A stretch of DNA of 28,665 nt from an uncultured Erysipelotrichales bacterium (lineage in GTDB: Bacteria; Bacillota_I; Bacilli_A; Erysipelotrichales; Coprobacillaceae), in the NCBI GenBank assembly GCA_910579135.1, contig CAJTTM010000030.1:1-28665 (forward strand). Direction: 5' to 3'. Positions 15,544 to 22,959 of the stretch are shown here, piece after piece (position 1 is the stretch's first letter; each line of letters opens with the position of its first letter). Under the pieces are notes generated by a model that made no database searches, had not been told where the DNA came from, and worked only from the letters and a program-made list of their open reading frames with translations. Position numbers and translations under genes: made by a program.

Positions 15544-16374
15544 ATGAATAAAATAATAGAAGTAAACAATCTTTCTTTTGAATATAGAGAAGGTTTAAAT
15601 ACAATAAATAATATATCATTTACAATAGAAAAAGGTACCTATACAGCTATTTTAGGACATAATGGTAGCGGAAAGAGTACAATCGCGAAACTACTTATAG
15701 GATTATTAGAAAAGAAGTCTGGAGAAATGAGTATTGGTGGAATGGTTTTGAATGAAGAAAATTTATATAAAGTTAGAAATCTTATTGGAATTGTATTTCA
15801 AAATCCAGATAATCAATTTATTGGTTCAACAGTAAGAGATGACATTGCCTTTGGATTAGAAAATATTTGTGTGGATCCTAAAGAAATGGATTCTATTATT
15901 AATGAATATGCAAAAAAAGTAGATATGTTAGAATTTTTAGATCATGAACCTTCAACTCTTTCAGGAGGTCAAAAACAAAGAGTCGCTATTGCGGGAATAC
16001 TTGCAATGAATCCTTCTATTATTATTTTAGATGAAGCAACAAGTATGTTGGATCCAAAAGGGAAAAGAGAAATTAACGAACTTGTTAGAGAACTTAACAA
16101 AAATAAAAATATGACAATTTTATCTATAACACATGATATAGAAGAAGCAGTATTTGCTGATAATGTTATACTATTAAATAACGGAGAGATTAAAGATATA
16201 GGTAAACCAGAAGATATATTGGTTAATGAAAAAATATTACAAGAAATGAATTTAGATATTCCTTTCTCATTAAAATTAACAAAGAAATTAAAAGAAAAAG
16301 GAATAAAAGTAACAAGACAAATTGATAAGAAGGAGTTGGTGAATGAATTATGTCAATTACATTTGAAAAAGTAG
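15544..16374 (+). CDS. ecfA1: Energy-coupling factor transporter ATPase EcfA1
   Basis: One of two ATPases of the ECF vitamin-uptake module, acting on the cytoplasmic side of the membrane. Walker A GHNGSGKST is at 38-46, the Q-loop at FQNPDNQF, the signature LSGGQKQR at 140-147, Walker B ends in Asp164-Glu165, and the switch His198 is in THD. Length (276 aa) is normal. The last 25 nt overlap ecfA2. The shared module serves many unlinked substrate-binding S components (group II ECF). No S-component gene is present here. Confidence 0.97.
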   Translation: MNKIIEVNNLSFEYREGLNTINNISFTIEKGTYTAILGHNGSGKSTIAKLLIGLLEKKSGEMSIGGMVLNEENLYKVRNLIGIVFQNPDNQFIGSTVRDDIAFGLENICVDPKEMDSIINEYAKKVDMLEFLDHEPSTLSGGQKQRVAIAGILAMNPSIIILDEATSMLDPKGKREINELVRELNKNKNMTILSITHDIEEAVFADNVILLNNGEIKDIGKPEDILVNEKILQEMNLDIPFSLKLTKKLKEKGIKVTRQIDKKELVNELCQLHLKK

Positions 16375-17201
16375 AACATATATATTCTCCTGAAACTCCA
16401 TTTGCTTATCATGCCTTAAAAGGAGTTGATTTGGTTATTCCTAAAGGAAGTATGACAGCTCTTATAGGACATACTGGTAGTGGTAAATCAACCTTAATAC
16501 AACATATTAATGCTTTGTTGTTACCAACAAGTGGAAGCATTAAAGTAGAAGATATATTAGTAACTGCAACAAATCAATTAAAAACAATAAAACCATTAAG
16601 AAAAAAAGCAGGATTAGTTTTTCAATTTCCTGAATATCAACTTTTTGAAGAAACAATTGCGAAAGATATTATGTTTGGACCTATAAATTTTGGTGCAAGT
16701 GAAAATGAAGCATTAGAAATTGCGAAAAAAACATTAAAACTCGTAGGATTAGATGAAGGTTATCTTGAAAAATCTCCATTTGATTTATCAGGAGGTCAAA
16801 AAAGAAGAGTTGCTATTGCAGGAATACTTGCTATGGATCCAGAAATACTTATTTTAGATGAACCTACAGCAGGCTTAGATCCTCAAGGTGCTAAAGAAAT
16901 GCTTTCTTTATTTAAAAGGATTAATAAACATGGGAAAACTGTTATTATAGTTTCACATGATATGAATCAAGTATTAGAATATTGTGATGATGCTATTGTG
17001 ATGAATAAAGGAAGAGTAGAAAAATATATGAAGGTAGAAGAATTATTTAAAGAAGCAGAATACTTAGAATCGTTAAGTATTGATTTACCTTTAATTACTT
17101 CATTTATACGTTCATTAAATGAAAATGGTTTTCAAATTGATACATCAATAAAGTCAATAGATGAATTAGTTGATGCAATAGGAGGAGAACTTCATGAATA
17201 A
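16350..17201 (+). CDS. ecfA2: Energy-coupling factor transporter ATPase EcfA2
   Basis: Partner ATPase that forms an asymmetric heterodimer with EcfA1. Walker A GHTGSGKST at 40-48, FQFPEYQLFE (Q-loop), LSGGQKRR at 146-153, Walker B Asp170-Glu171 and SHD. The 283 residues include the C-terminal EcfA2-type extension. The ATG lies within the ecfA1 coding region, preceded by AAGGAG, so translation of the two is coupled. It overlaps ecfT by 8 nt. Confidence 0.97.
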   Translation: MSITFEKVEHIYSPETPFAYHALKGVDLVIPKGSMTALIGHTGSGKSTLIQHINALLLPTSGSIKVEDILVTATNQLKTIKPLRKKAGLVFQFPEYQLFEETIAKDIMFGPINFGASENEALEIAKKTLKLVGLDEGYLEKSPFDLSGGQKRRVAIAGILAMDPEILILDEPTAGLDPQGAKEMLSLFKRINKHGKTVIIVSHDMNQVLEYCDDAIVMNKGRVEKYMKVEELFKEAEYLESLSIDLPLITSFIRSLNENGFQIDTSIKSIDELVDAIGGELHE

Positions 17202-17994
17202 TATAATGTTTGGTAAATATATACCAATAGATTCATTCGTACATAAATTGGATCCTAGACTTAAGATAGGTGCATTATTAATTCTATTGATTACTGTTTT
17301 TTTTGATGCTGGTTTTATAGGATATGGAATTATATCAATATATGTTATTTTAATGATACTTCTTTCTAAAATGAGTACTAAACAATTAGTTAAAGCGATA
17401 AAACCGATGTTGTTTATGATGATATTTTTAATGTTTTTCAATTTATTATTTATGAAATCAGGAAAGTTACTTTTTTCATTAGGATTTATAGAAATATATA
17501 GTGGAGCATTACTACAAACTGCATATATTGTTATACGTTTAGTATTAATCATTATTATGACAACAATTTTAACAGCTACCACTAAACCACTAGATTTAAC
17601 ATTAGGAATTGAACATTTACTATCACCATTTAAAAAGATTGGATTTCCAGTGCATATTATTGCAATGATGATTTCAATAGCTTTGAGATTTATTCCAACA
17701 TTATTAGAAGAAACACAAAGGATCATGAAAGCTCAAGCAAGTAGAGGTGTAGAATTTAGTGAAGGAAGTATAAAAGAAAAAATATTATCTATTGTTTCAT
17801 TAATTATCCCTTTATTTATTTCATCATTTCAACGTGCTGATGATCTTGCGAATGCAATGGAATCAAGAAATTACAATCCTGAAGCTCCTAGAACTAGATA
17901 TAAACAATTAAAATGGAGAATTGCTGATAGTGTATCATTAATAACAGTTATTTCACTTTCAGCAGGTGTTATTATACTATCGTTTGTTTTATGA
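17194..17994 (+). CDS. ecfT: Energy-coupling factor transporter transmembrane protein EcfT
   Basis: EcfT is the membrane scaffold that joins the ATPase dimer to an S component. There are several hydrophobic helices up to about residue 130. The coupling helices carry the family's XRX signatures, seen here as QASRGV (182-186) and MESRNY (222-227). The second has Asn where the commonest form has Gly. Length (266 aa) is typical. The ATGA overlap with truA gives 4 shared bases. Confidence 0.95.
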   Translation: MNNIMFGKYIPIDSFVHKLDPRLKIGALLILLITVFFDAGFIGYGIISIYVILMILLSKMSTKQLVKAIKPMLFMMIFLMFFNLLFMKSGKLLFSLGFIEIYSGALLQTAYIVIRLVLIIIMTTILTATTKPLDLTLGIEHLLSPFKKIGFPVHIIAMMISIALRFIPTLLEETQRIMKAQASRGVEFSEGSIKEKILSIVSLIIPLFISSFQRADDLANAMESRNYNPEAPRTRYKQLKWRIADSVSLITVISLSAGVIILSFVL

Positions 17995-18725
17995 GAGTAA
18001 AATGTATAGTGAGTTATGATGGAAGCCAATTTTATGGTTTTCAAGTTCAAAAAAAGTTAAGAACAGTTCAGGGAGAAATTCAAAAAGCATTAAAGAAAAT
18101 TAATGAGAAAGAAACAATTATACATGCATCTGGAAGAACAGATGCAAAAGTTCATGCATTAAAGCAAGTCTTTCATTTTGATACAGAAAAGGCTCTACCA
18201 GCAAGTCAGTGGAAAAGAGCTATCAATCATTTTATGCCTAATGATATTTATATATTGGATGCTCAGTATGTAGATGATGATTTTCACTCTAGATATAGTG
18301 CAAAAAAGAAGGAATATCATTATTTATTAAATCAGAATGAATATAATCCTTTTCAAACAGATTATATTTATCAGTATGGAAGAAAATTAGATATAGAATT
18401 AATGAAGGAAGCTGCAAAAATATTTTTAGGAGAACATAATTTTGCGTCATATTGTTGTTATGATCAATATGGAAATACTATAAGAACATTGTATAAACTG
18501 GATATTACTGAAGAAAATGGAATCGTAACCTTTACTCTTGTTGGCAATGGATTTAGAAGATATATGGTTAGACATATCGTAGGAGGATTAATACAAGTAG
18601 GAGCAAAAAGAATTCCCAAAGAAAGATTATTAGAAATGTTAGAAAGTTGTGGAGAAAAGAAATGTTTATTTAAAGCAAAACCGCAAGGGTTATATTTAAG
18701 TGAGGTATATTATGAAGAAGATTAA
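17991..18725 (+). CDS. truA: tRNA pseudouridine(38-40) synthase TruA
   Basis: TruA converts U38-U40 in the anticodon arm of many tRNAs to pseudouridine. The catalytic Asp51 is in SGRTDAKVHA. The usual Gly after Asp-Ala is Lys here. Other family segments are YDGSQFYGFQ, LVGNGFRRYMVRHIVGG and AKPQGLYLSEVYY. At 244 residues it is full length. The order ecfT-truA is common in Firmicutes. There rplM-rpsI normally follow, but they are absent here. Confidence 0.97.
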   Translation: MRVKCIVSYDGSQFYGFQVQKKLRTVQGEIQKALKKINEKETIIHASGRTDAKVHALKQVFHFDTEKALPASQWKRAINHFMPNDIYILDAQYVDDDFHSRYSAKKKEYHYLLNQNEYNPFQTDYIYQYGRKLDIELMKEAAKIFLGEHNFASYCCYDQYGNTIRTLYKLDITEENGIVTFTLVGNGFRRYMVRHIVGGLIQVGAKRIPKERLLEMLESCGEKKCLFKAKPQGLYLSEVYYEED

Positions 18726-19590
18726 TTATCATACTCATACATATAGATGTGGACATGCTAATGGAACTGAGGAAGAAATGGTTCAAGCAGCAATAAATAT
18801 GAATATAGAAGAATTAGGAATAAGTGATCATATTCCGCTTCCAGCATATAGAATGCATTTACTTAAATCCATACTAGCAGTAAAATCATTAAAAAGTTTA
18901 TTATCCTTAATAAAGTCTTTCATAAAAAATGGACCAAGTATGAGAATGCCTTATTCAAAAATGAATGAACATTTGGATGAAATAGAAAAATCTGCAAAAA
19001 AACATTCTCAAGATATTCAAATATATAAAGGTTTTGAAGCTGAATATCTTGAGGAGTATTTAGATTATTACCAAGAGTTATTAACTAAAGAAAAAGTTGA
19101 TTATTTGATATTAGGAAATCATTTTAATAAACATTGTATTCATAATTGTTATTATGGAAAAGTTAATTTATCTAAAAAAGAAATGTATAGTTATTGTAAC
19201 GATGTTGAAAAAGCAATTGAAACTCATTTATTTAGTTATATTGCTCATCCAGATTTATTTATGATTGGTTATACAACATTTGATGAAGATGCAAAAACAG
19301 TATGTAAACGAATATGTCAAAAGGCAAAGGAATATGATATACCATTAGAAATCAATGGAGGTGGTATATTAAAAGGACAAAGAGAAATTGACGGAGAATT
19401 ACTATATTCATATCCAAATAAATATTTTTGGGAAATAGCTTCTCAAATAGGTAATAAAGTTATTATAGGATTTGATGCTCATTCACCAAAAAATCTTAAT
19501 GATCATTTATATGAACAATTAATTCAATTTGCTAAAGAATTAAACTTAAATATTATTGATAAGTTTGAAATGAGAAAAGGGAAACAATAA
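18712..19590 (+). CDS. PHP-family phosphatase (histidinol-phosphatase-like)
   Basis: A 292-residue PHP metal-dependent phosphatase, related to the histidinol-phosphatases of Gram-positives. Probable metal ligands are His7, His9, His15, His40 (SDHIP), Glu109, His137 (GNHF), His179 (IAHPD), Asp255 and His257 (FDAHSP). The ATG at 18712 has GTGAGG as RBS. A GTG at 18700 in frame is part of that RBS and is rejected. It overlaps truA by 14 nt. No his genes lie nearby, so histidinol phosphate as substrate is only a family guess. Confidence 0.85.
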   Translation: MKKINYHTHTYRCGHANGTEEEMVQAAINMNIEELGISDHIPLPAYRMHLLKSILAVKSLKSLLSLIKSFIKNGPSMRMPYSKMNEHLDEIEKSAKKHSQDIQIYKGFEAEYLEEYLDYYQELLTKEKVDYLILGNHFNKHCIHNCYYGKVNLSKKEMYSYCNDVEKAIETHLFSYIAHPDLFMIGYTTFDEDAKTVCKRICQKAKEYDIPLEINGGGILKGQREIDGELLYSYPNKYFWEIASQIGNKVIIGFDAHSPKNLNDHLYEQLIQFAKELNLNIIDKFEMRKGKQ

Positions 19591-19607
19591 AAATAGGTGG
19601 TGATAAA

Positions 19608-20174
19608 ATGTCAACATTTACAAAAAAAGCAATTATTGAATCTTTTATAAAAATATTAGAAAAAAAGAATTTTGATAAAATTACAATTAAAGATATTATT
19701 GAAGAAAGTGGCGTAAGTCGAAGTACTTTCTATTATCACTTTGTTGATATTTATGAATTAGCAGAAGAAACATTTGAATATGAATGCCAAAAAGTTCTTC
19801 CTGAAAATATAACAGATGAACCATGGCAAGAAATACTATTAAATGCAACTCAATTAGCTAAAGAAAGTCGAAGACAACTTTATCATGCATTTAATAATAT
19901 TGATAGACAGAGATTAGAAAAAGCATTATATAAAATGATTGAAAGAATCATGAAAGAATATATTTTAGAATTATCAAAAAATCTTAATATTAGCTATGAA
20001 GATGTTGAATTTGTAACAACATGTTATGTAAGTGCTCTTTCCGGAATCATCATGAAATGGATTGGTGAAGGTATGAAAGATGATGCTGCTATCTTTATAA
20101 AAAAAGTAAGTTATATATTTAATGGTAGTATTCTTCAAGCATTAGAAAAATGTGAAGATTCAAACAAAAACTAA
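19608..20174 (+). CDS. TetR/AcrR-family transcriptional regulator
   Basis: A 188-residue regulator. The N-terminal helix-turn-helix is clear: KITIKDIIEESG then VSRSTFYYHF, at about residues 24-45. The remaining all-helical part is the ligand and dimer domain. The start follows TAGGTGGTGA. It lies 17 nt after the PHP gene with no promoter between, so it seems to be the last gene of the ecf-truA unit. The next unit encodes an MMPL transporter, a frequent TetR target, so local control is plausible but not shown. Confidence 0.92.
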   Translation: MSTFTKKAIIESFIKILEKKNFDKITIKDIIEESGVSRSTFYYHFVDIYELAEETFEYECQKVLPENITDEPWQEILLNATQLAKESRRQLYHAFNNIDRQRLEKALYKMIERIMKEYILELSKNLNISYEDVEFVTTCYVSALSGIIMKWIGEGMKDDAAIFIKKVSYIFNGSILQALEKCEDSNKN

Positions 20175-20194
20175 GAAATGTCCAAAAATAATAT

Positions 20195-20237
20195 AAAAAA
20201 AGCATTATGTACAAAATTAGTACATAATGCTTTTTTT
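20195..20237 (+). terminator. Terminator after tetR (bidirectional, palindromic)
   Basis: AGCATTATGTAC (20201-20212) pairs perfectly with GTACATAATGCT (20220-20231) around a 7-nt loop. A run of A comes before it and seven T after it, so the full stem reaches about 18 bp. It can stop transcription in both directions. The near-perfect palindrome TTATGTAC-N7-GTACATAA could double as a protein site. Confidence 0.9.
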
Positions 20238-20299
20238 GTTAGTGGTACTTTTTCTTGAGATGATTAAAATATAGAGAGTAGAAGCAAAGGAGGGATAAA

Positions 20300-20860
20300 A
20301 TGTCTTTTATAAAGAGAATGAAATATATCTATTTAATGATGTCGAGCATGATTACAGTATTAGGTATATATATGTTTATAGAACCAGATATATCCTCATT
20401 ACTTTTATGCAAATCTTGTGGAATCATACTTATAGTCTTTGGTATCGTTAGGATCTTTTGTTATTTTATAGATGATCAATATGACTTAGCTTTCCAATTT
20501 GATTTATTACTTGGAATAACAAGTATCATAGTAGGAACTTTAATGATCATTAGACCTGATCATATATTGACTATATTACCAATTATTTTAGGAATATTTG
20601 TACTAATAGATGCTTTGTCAAAAATACAAACATCAATTGATGCAAAACAATTTGGTTTAAAAAATTGGTGGATTATTTTACTACTTGCAATCATAAATAG
20701 TATATTTGCTTTTATTCTTATTTTTGATCCATTAAAAAGTTCATTGTTTATTATGAGAATTATGGGACTAATGATGATGTTGGATGGAATTGGGAATATA
20801 AATTTAGTTACTTATACAGTTAAAGAAAACTATATAAAAAGGAGAAGTGATTATGAATAA
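20300..20860 (+). CDS. DUF308/HdeD-like integral membrane protein
   Basis: A 186-residue, six-helix membrane protein of the DUF308 (HdeD-like) type. The paired-helix units of this family appear as ITVLGIYMFIEPDISS, ITSIIVGTLMIIRPDHIL and INSIFAFILIFDPLKSS. Function is unknown. The E. coli relative HdeD is linked to acid resistance. The start follows AAAGGAGGG. A promoter is expected between 20238 and 20299, but the only candidate (-10 TAAAAT 20265-20270) has a poor -35. The end overlaps the MMPL gene by 8 nt, so the two are translationally coupled. Confidence 0.82.
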   Translation: MSFIKRMKYIYLMMSSMITVLGIYMFIEPDISSLLLCKSCGIILIVFGIVRIFCYFIDDQYDLAFQFDLLLGITSIIVGTLMIIRPDHILTILPIILGIFVLIDALSKIQTSIDAKQFGLKNWWIILLLAIINSIFAFILIFDPLKSSLFIMRIMGLMMMLDGIGNINLVTYTVKENYIKRRSDYE

Positions 20861-22958
20861 TGTATCAAAATCAATTGTAAAACATAGATGGTTAATTATC
20901 ATCATTTCTATGGTTTTATTAATACCATCACTAATAGGAATGATAAATACAAGAATTAATTATGATATGCTAGATTATTTACCTGAAGATATAGAAACAA
21001 TCAAAGGTCAAAATATATTAATGGATGAATTTAAAAAAGGTGGTTTCTCTTTAGTCTTGGTAGAAGGTATGAATAATAAAGACGTATCATCATTAAAAAA
21101 AGATATAGAAGAAATTGACCATGTTACTAGTGTTATTTGGTATGATAGTATCTTAGATATAAATGTACCAATGCAATTATTACCAAACAATATCTATAAA
21201 GAATTCAATAGCAAAGATGCAACTATGATGGCTATCTTTTATGATACTTCAATCTCTGCTGATGAAACATTAGAAGCAGTAGAAAAAATTAGAAGTATAA
21301 ATCAAGAAAAGGTTTTTGTATCAGGAATGTCTGCTTTAGTAGAAGATTTAAAATTACTATGTTTAAAAGAAGAACCAATTTTTGTTGCAATAGCTGTTGC
21401 ATTAGTATTATTAGTTATGATACTTACAATAGATAATTGGGCAGTTCCATTTGTTTTTATTGCAAGTATAGGAGCTGCAATCTTATTAAATTTAGGATCA
21501 AATTATTTCTTAGGAGAAATCTCATTTATAACTAAAGCTTTAGCGGCTGTATTACAATTAGCTGTTACAGTTGATTATTCAATATTCTTATGGCATAGCT
21601 ATGAAGAACAGCAAGAAATATATGATGATCATAAAGTTGCTATGAGTGAAGCTATAAGTCAAACAATAACATCAGTAACGGGAAGTTCAATTACAACGAT
21701 TGCTGGATTTATAGCTCTATGTTTTATGACTTATACTTTAGGATTAGACTTAGGAGTTGTTATGGCAAAGGGTGTTATTATTGGTGTTATTGGATGTATT
21801 ACACTTTTACCATCATTGATATTAGTATTAGATAAATTCTTATCAAAATTCAATCATCGTAATTTAATTCCAAATATGGATGGATTAATAGATGTTATCA
21901 TTAAACATTATAAAATTATTATTTGTATCATGATTATTGCTTTTGTACCAGGATTTTATGGTAATCAACAAAAATCAGTTTATTATAATTTGGCACATAA
22001 ATTATCAGTAGAATCAGGCATGAAACCTGAAGAAGTTAGATTTAGTATTGCAAACAAAAAAATATCTGATGCTTTTGAAATTGGCACAACAGAAATGATA
22101 TTATGTGATGCGTCTATGAGTGCTAAGGATGCTAAAAACATGATCGATCAAATTGAAAAAGTAAAAGGTGTTAAATATGTATTAGGATATAACTCTATTG
22201 TTGATGGAACTATTCCTGAAACATTAATACCAGATAAAATAAAATCTGAATTAAAGTCAGATAATTACCAAATTATGATCATTAATTCAAATTATGAGAT
22301 AGGTTCTGATCTCGCAAATAATCAAGTAGATGAGATCAATAAAATTATCAAACAATATGATAAAAATGGAACATTAATAGGTGAAGCACCTTGTACAAAA
22401 GATTTAATTCAAATTACAAATCATGATTTCTATGTTGTCAATATAATTTCAATGCTTGCGATTTTTGTCATTATTTTATTTGTTACAAAATCAATTTCAT
22501 TACCATTTATATTAGTTGCAGTTATCCAACTTGCAATTCAAATCAATATAGGAATATGTTATTACACAGATGTCACATTGCCATTCATTGCCCCAATATG
22601 TATTTCTACGATTCAATTAGGAGCGACAGTAGATTATGCAATACTCATGACAGATAGATATAAAAAAGAAAGAATGAGTGGAGTAGATAAAAAAGAGGCT
22701 ATAAAAATAGCTTTAAAAGTAGCAATTCCATCAATTATTGTAAGTGCTTTAGGATTATTTGCAGCTACAACAGGTGTTACTCTTTATTCTGATATTGATA
22801 TCATTAGTTCAATATGCACATTACTTGCGAGAGGTGCTATTATTTCAATGGTAACAGTTATATTTGGTCTCGCATCAATGTTTATGTTAACAGATAAATT
22901 GATTTGTAAAACAACAATGGGAATGAAAAATATAGATACAAAAATGGAGGTTCAATAA
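20853..22958 (+). CDS. MMPL/RND-superfamily transporter
   Basis: A 701-residue exporter with two repeated RND halves of six helices each. Each half has a first helix, a long outer loop (about 31-175 and 365-525) and five clustered helices. TM4 has VTVDYS with Asp241-Tyr242 and TM10 has ATVDYA with Asp594-Tyr595, the proton-relay pairs of MmpL transporters, so both halves look active. The ATG at 20853 is favoured over the GTG at 20847, which is too near the RBS. Only 1 nt separates it from the lipoprotein gene. Substrate is unknown. Lipids, peptides or drugs are family options. Confidence 0.92.
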   Translation: MNNVSKSIVKHRWLIIIISMVLLIPSLIGMINTRINYDMLDYLPEDIETIKGQNILMDEFKKGGFSLVLVEGMNNKDVSSLKKDIEEIDHVTSVIWYDSILDINVPMQLLPNNIYKEFNSKDATMMAIFYDTSISADETLEAVEKIRSINQEKVFVSGMSALVEDLKLLCLKEEPIFVAIAVALVLLVMILTIDNWAVPFVFIASIGAAILLNLGSNYFLGEISFITKALAAVLQLAVTVDYSIFLWHSYEEQQEIYDDHKVAMSEAISQTITSVTGSSITTIAGFIALCFMTYTLGLDLGVVMAKGVIIGVIGCITLLPSLILVLDKFLSKFNHRNLIPNMDGLIDVIIKHYKIIICIMIIAFVPGFYGNQQKSVYYNLAHKLSVESGMKPEEVRFSIANKKISDAFEIGTTEMILCDASMSAKDAKNMIDQIEKVKGVKYVLGYNSIVDGTIPETLIPDKIKSELKSDNYQIMIINSNYEIGSDLANNQVDEINKIIKQYDKNGTLIGEAPCTKDLIQITNHDFYVVNIISMLAIFVIILFVTKSISLPFILVAVIQLAIQINIGICYYTDVTLPFIAPICISTIQLGATVDYAILMTDRYKKERMSGVDKKEAIKIALKVAIPSIIVSALGLFAATTGVTLYSDIDIISSICTLLARGAIISMVTVIFGLASMFMLTDKLICKTTMGMKNIDTKMEVQ

Positions 22959-22959
22959 A

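Noticed and set aside
17166..17726. 186-residue minus-strand frame opposite ecfT
   Set aside because: Shadow frame rich in Ile and Asn from complementary T/A-rich membrane codons, with no RBS or family match.
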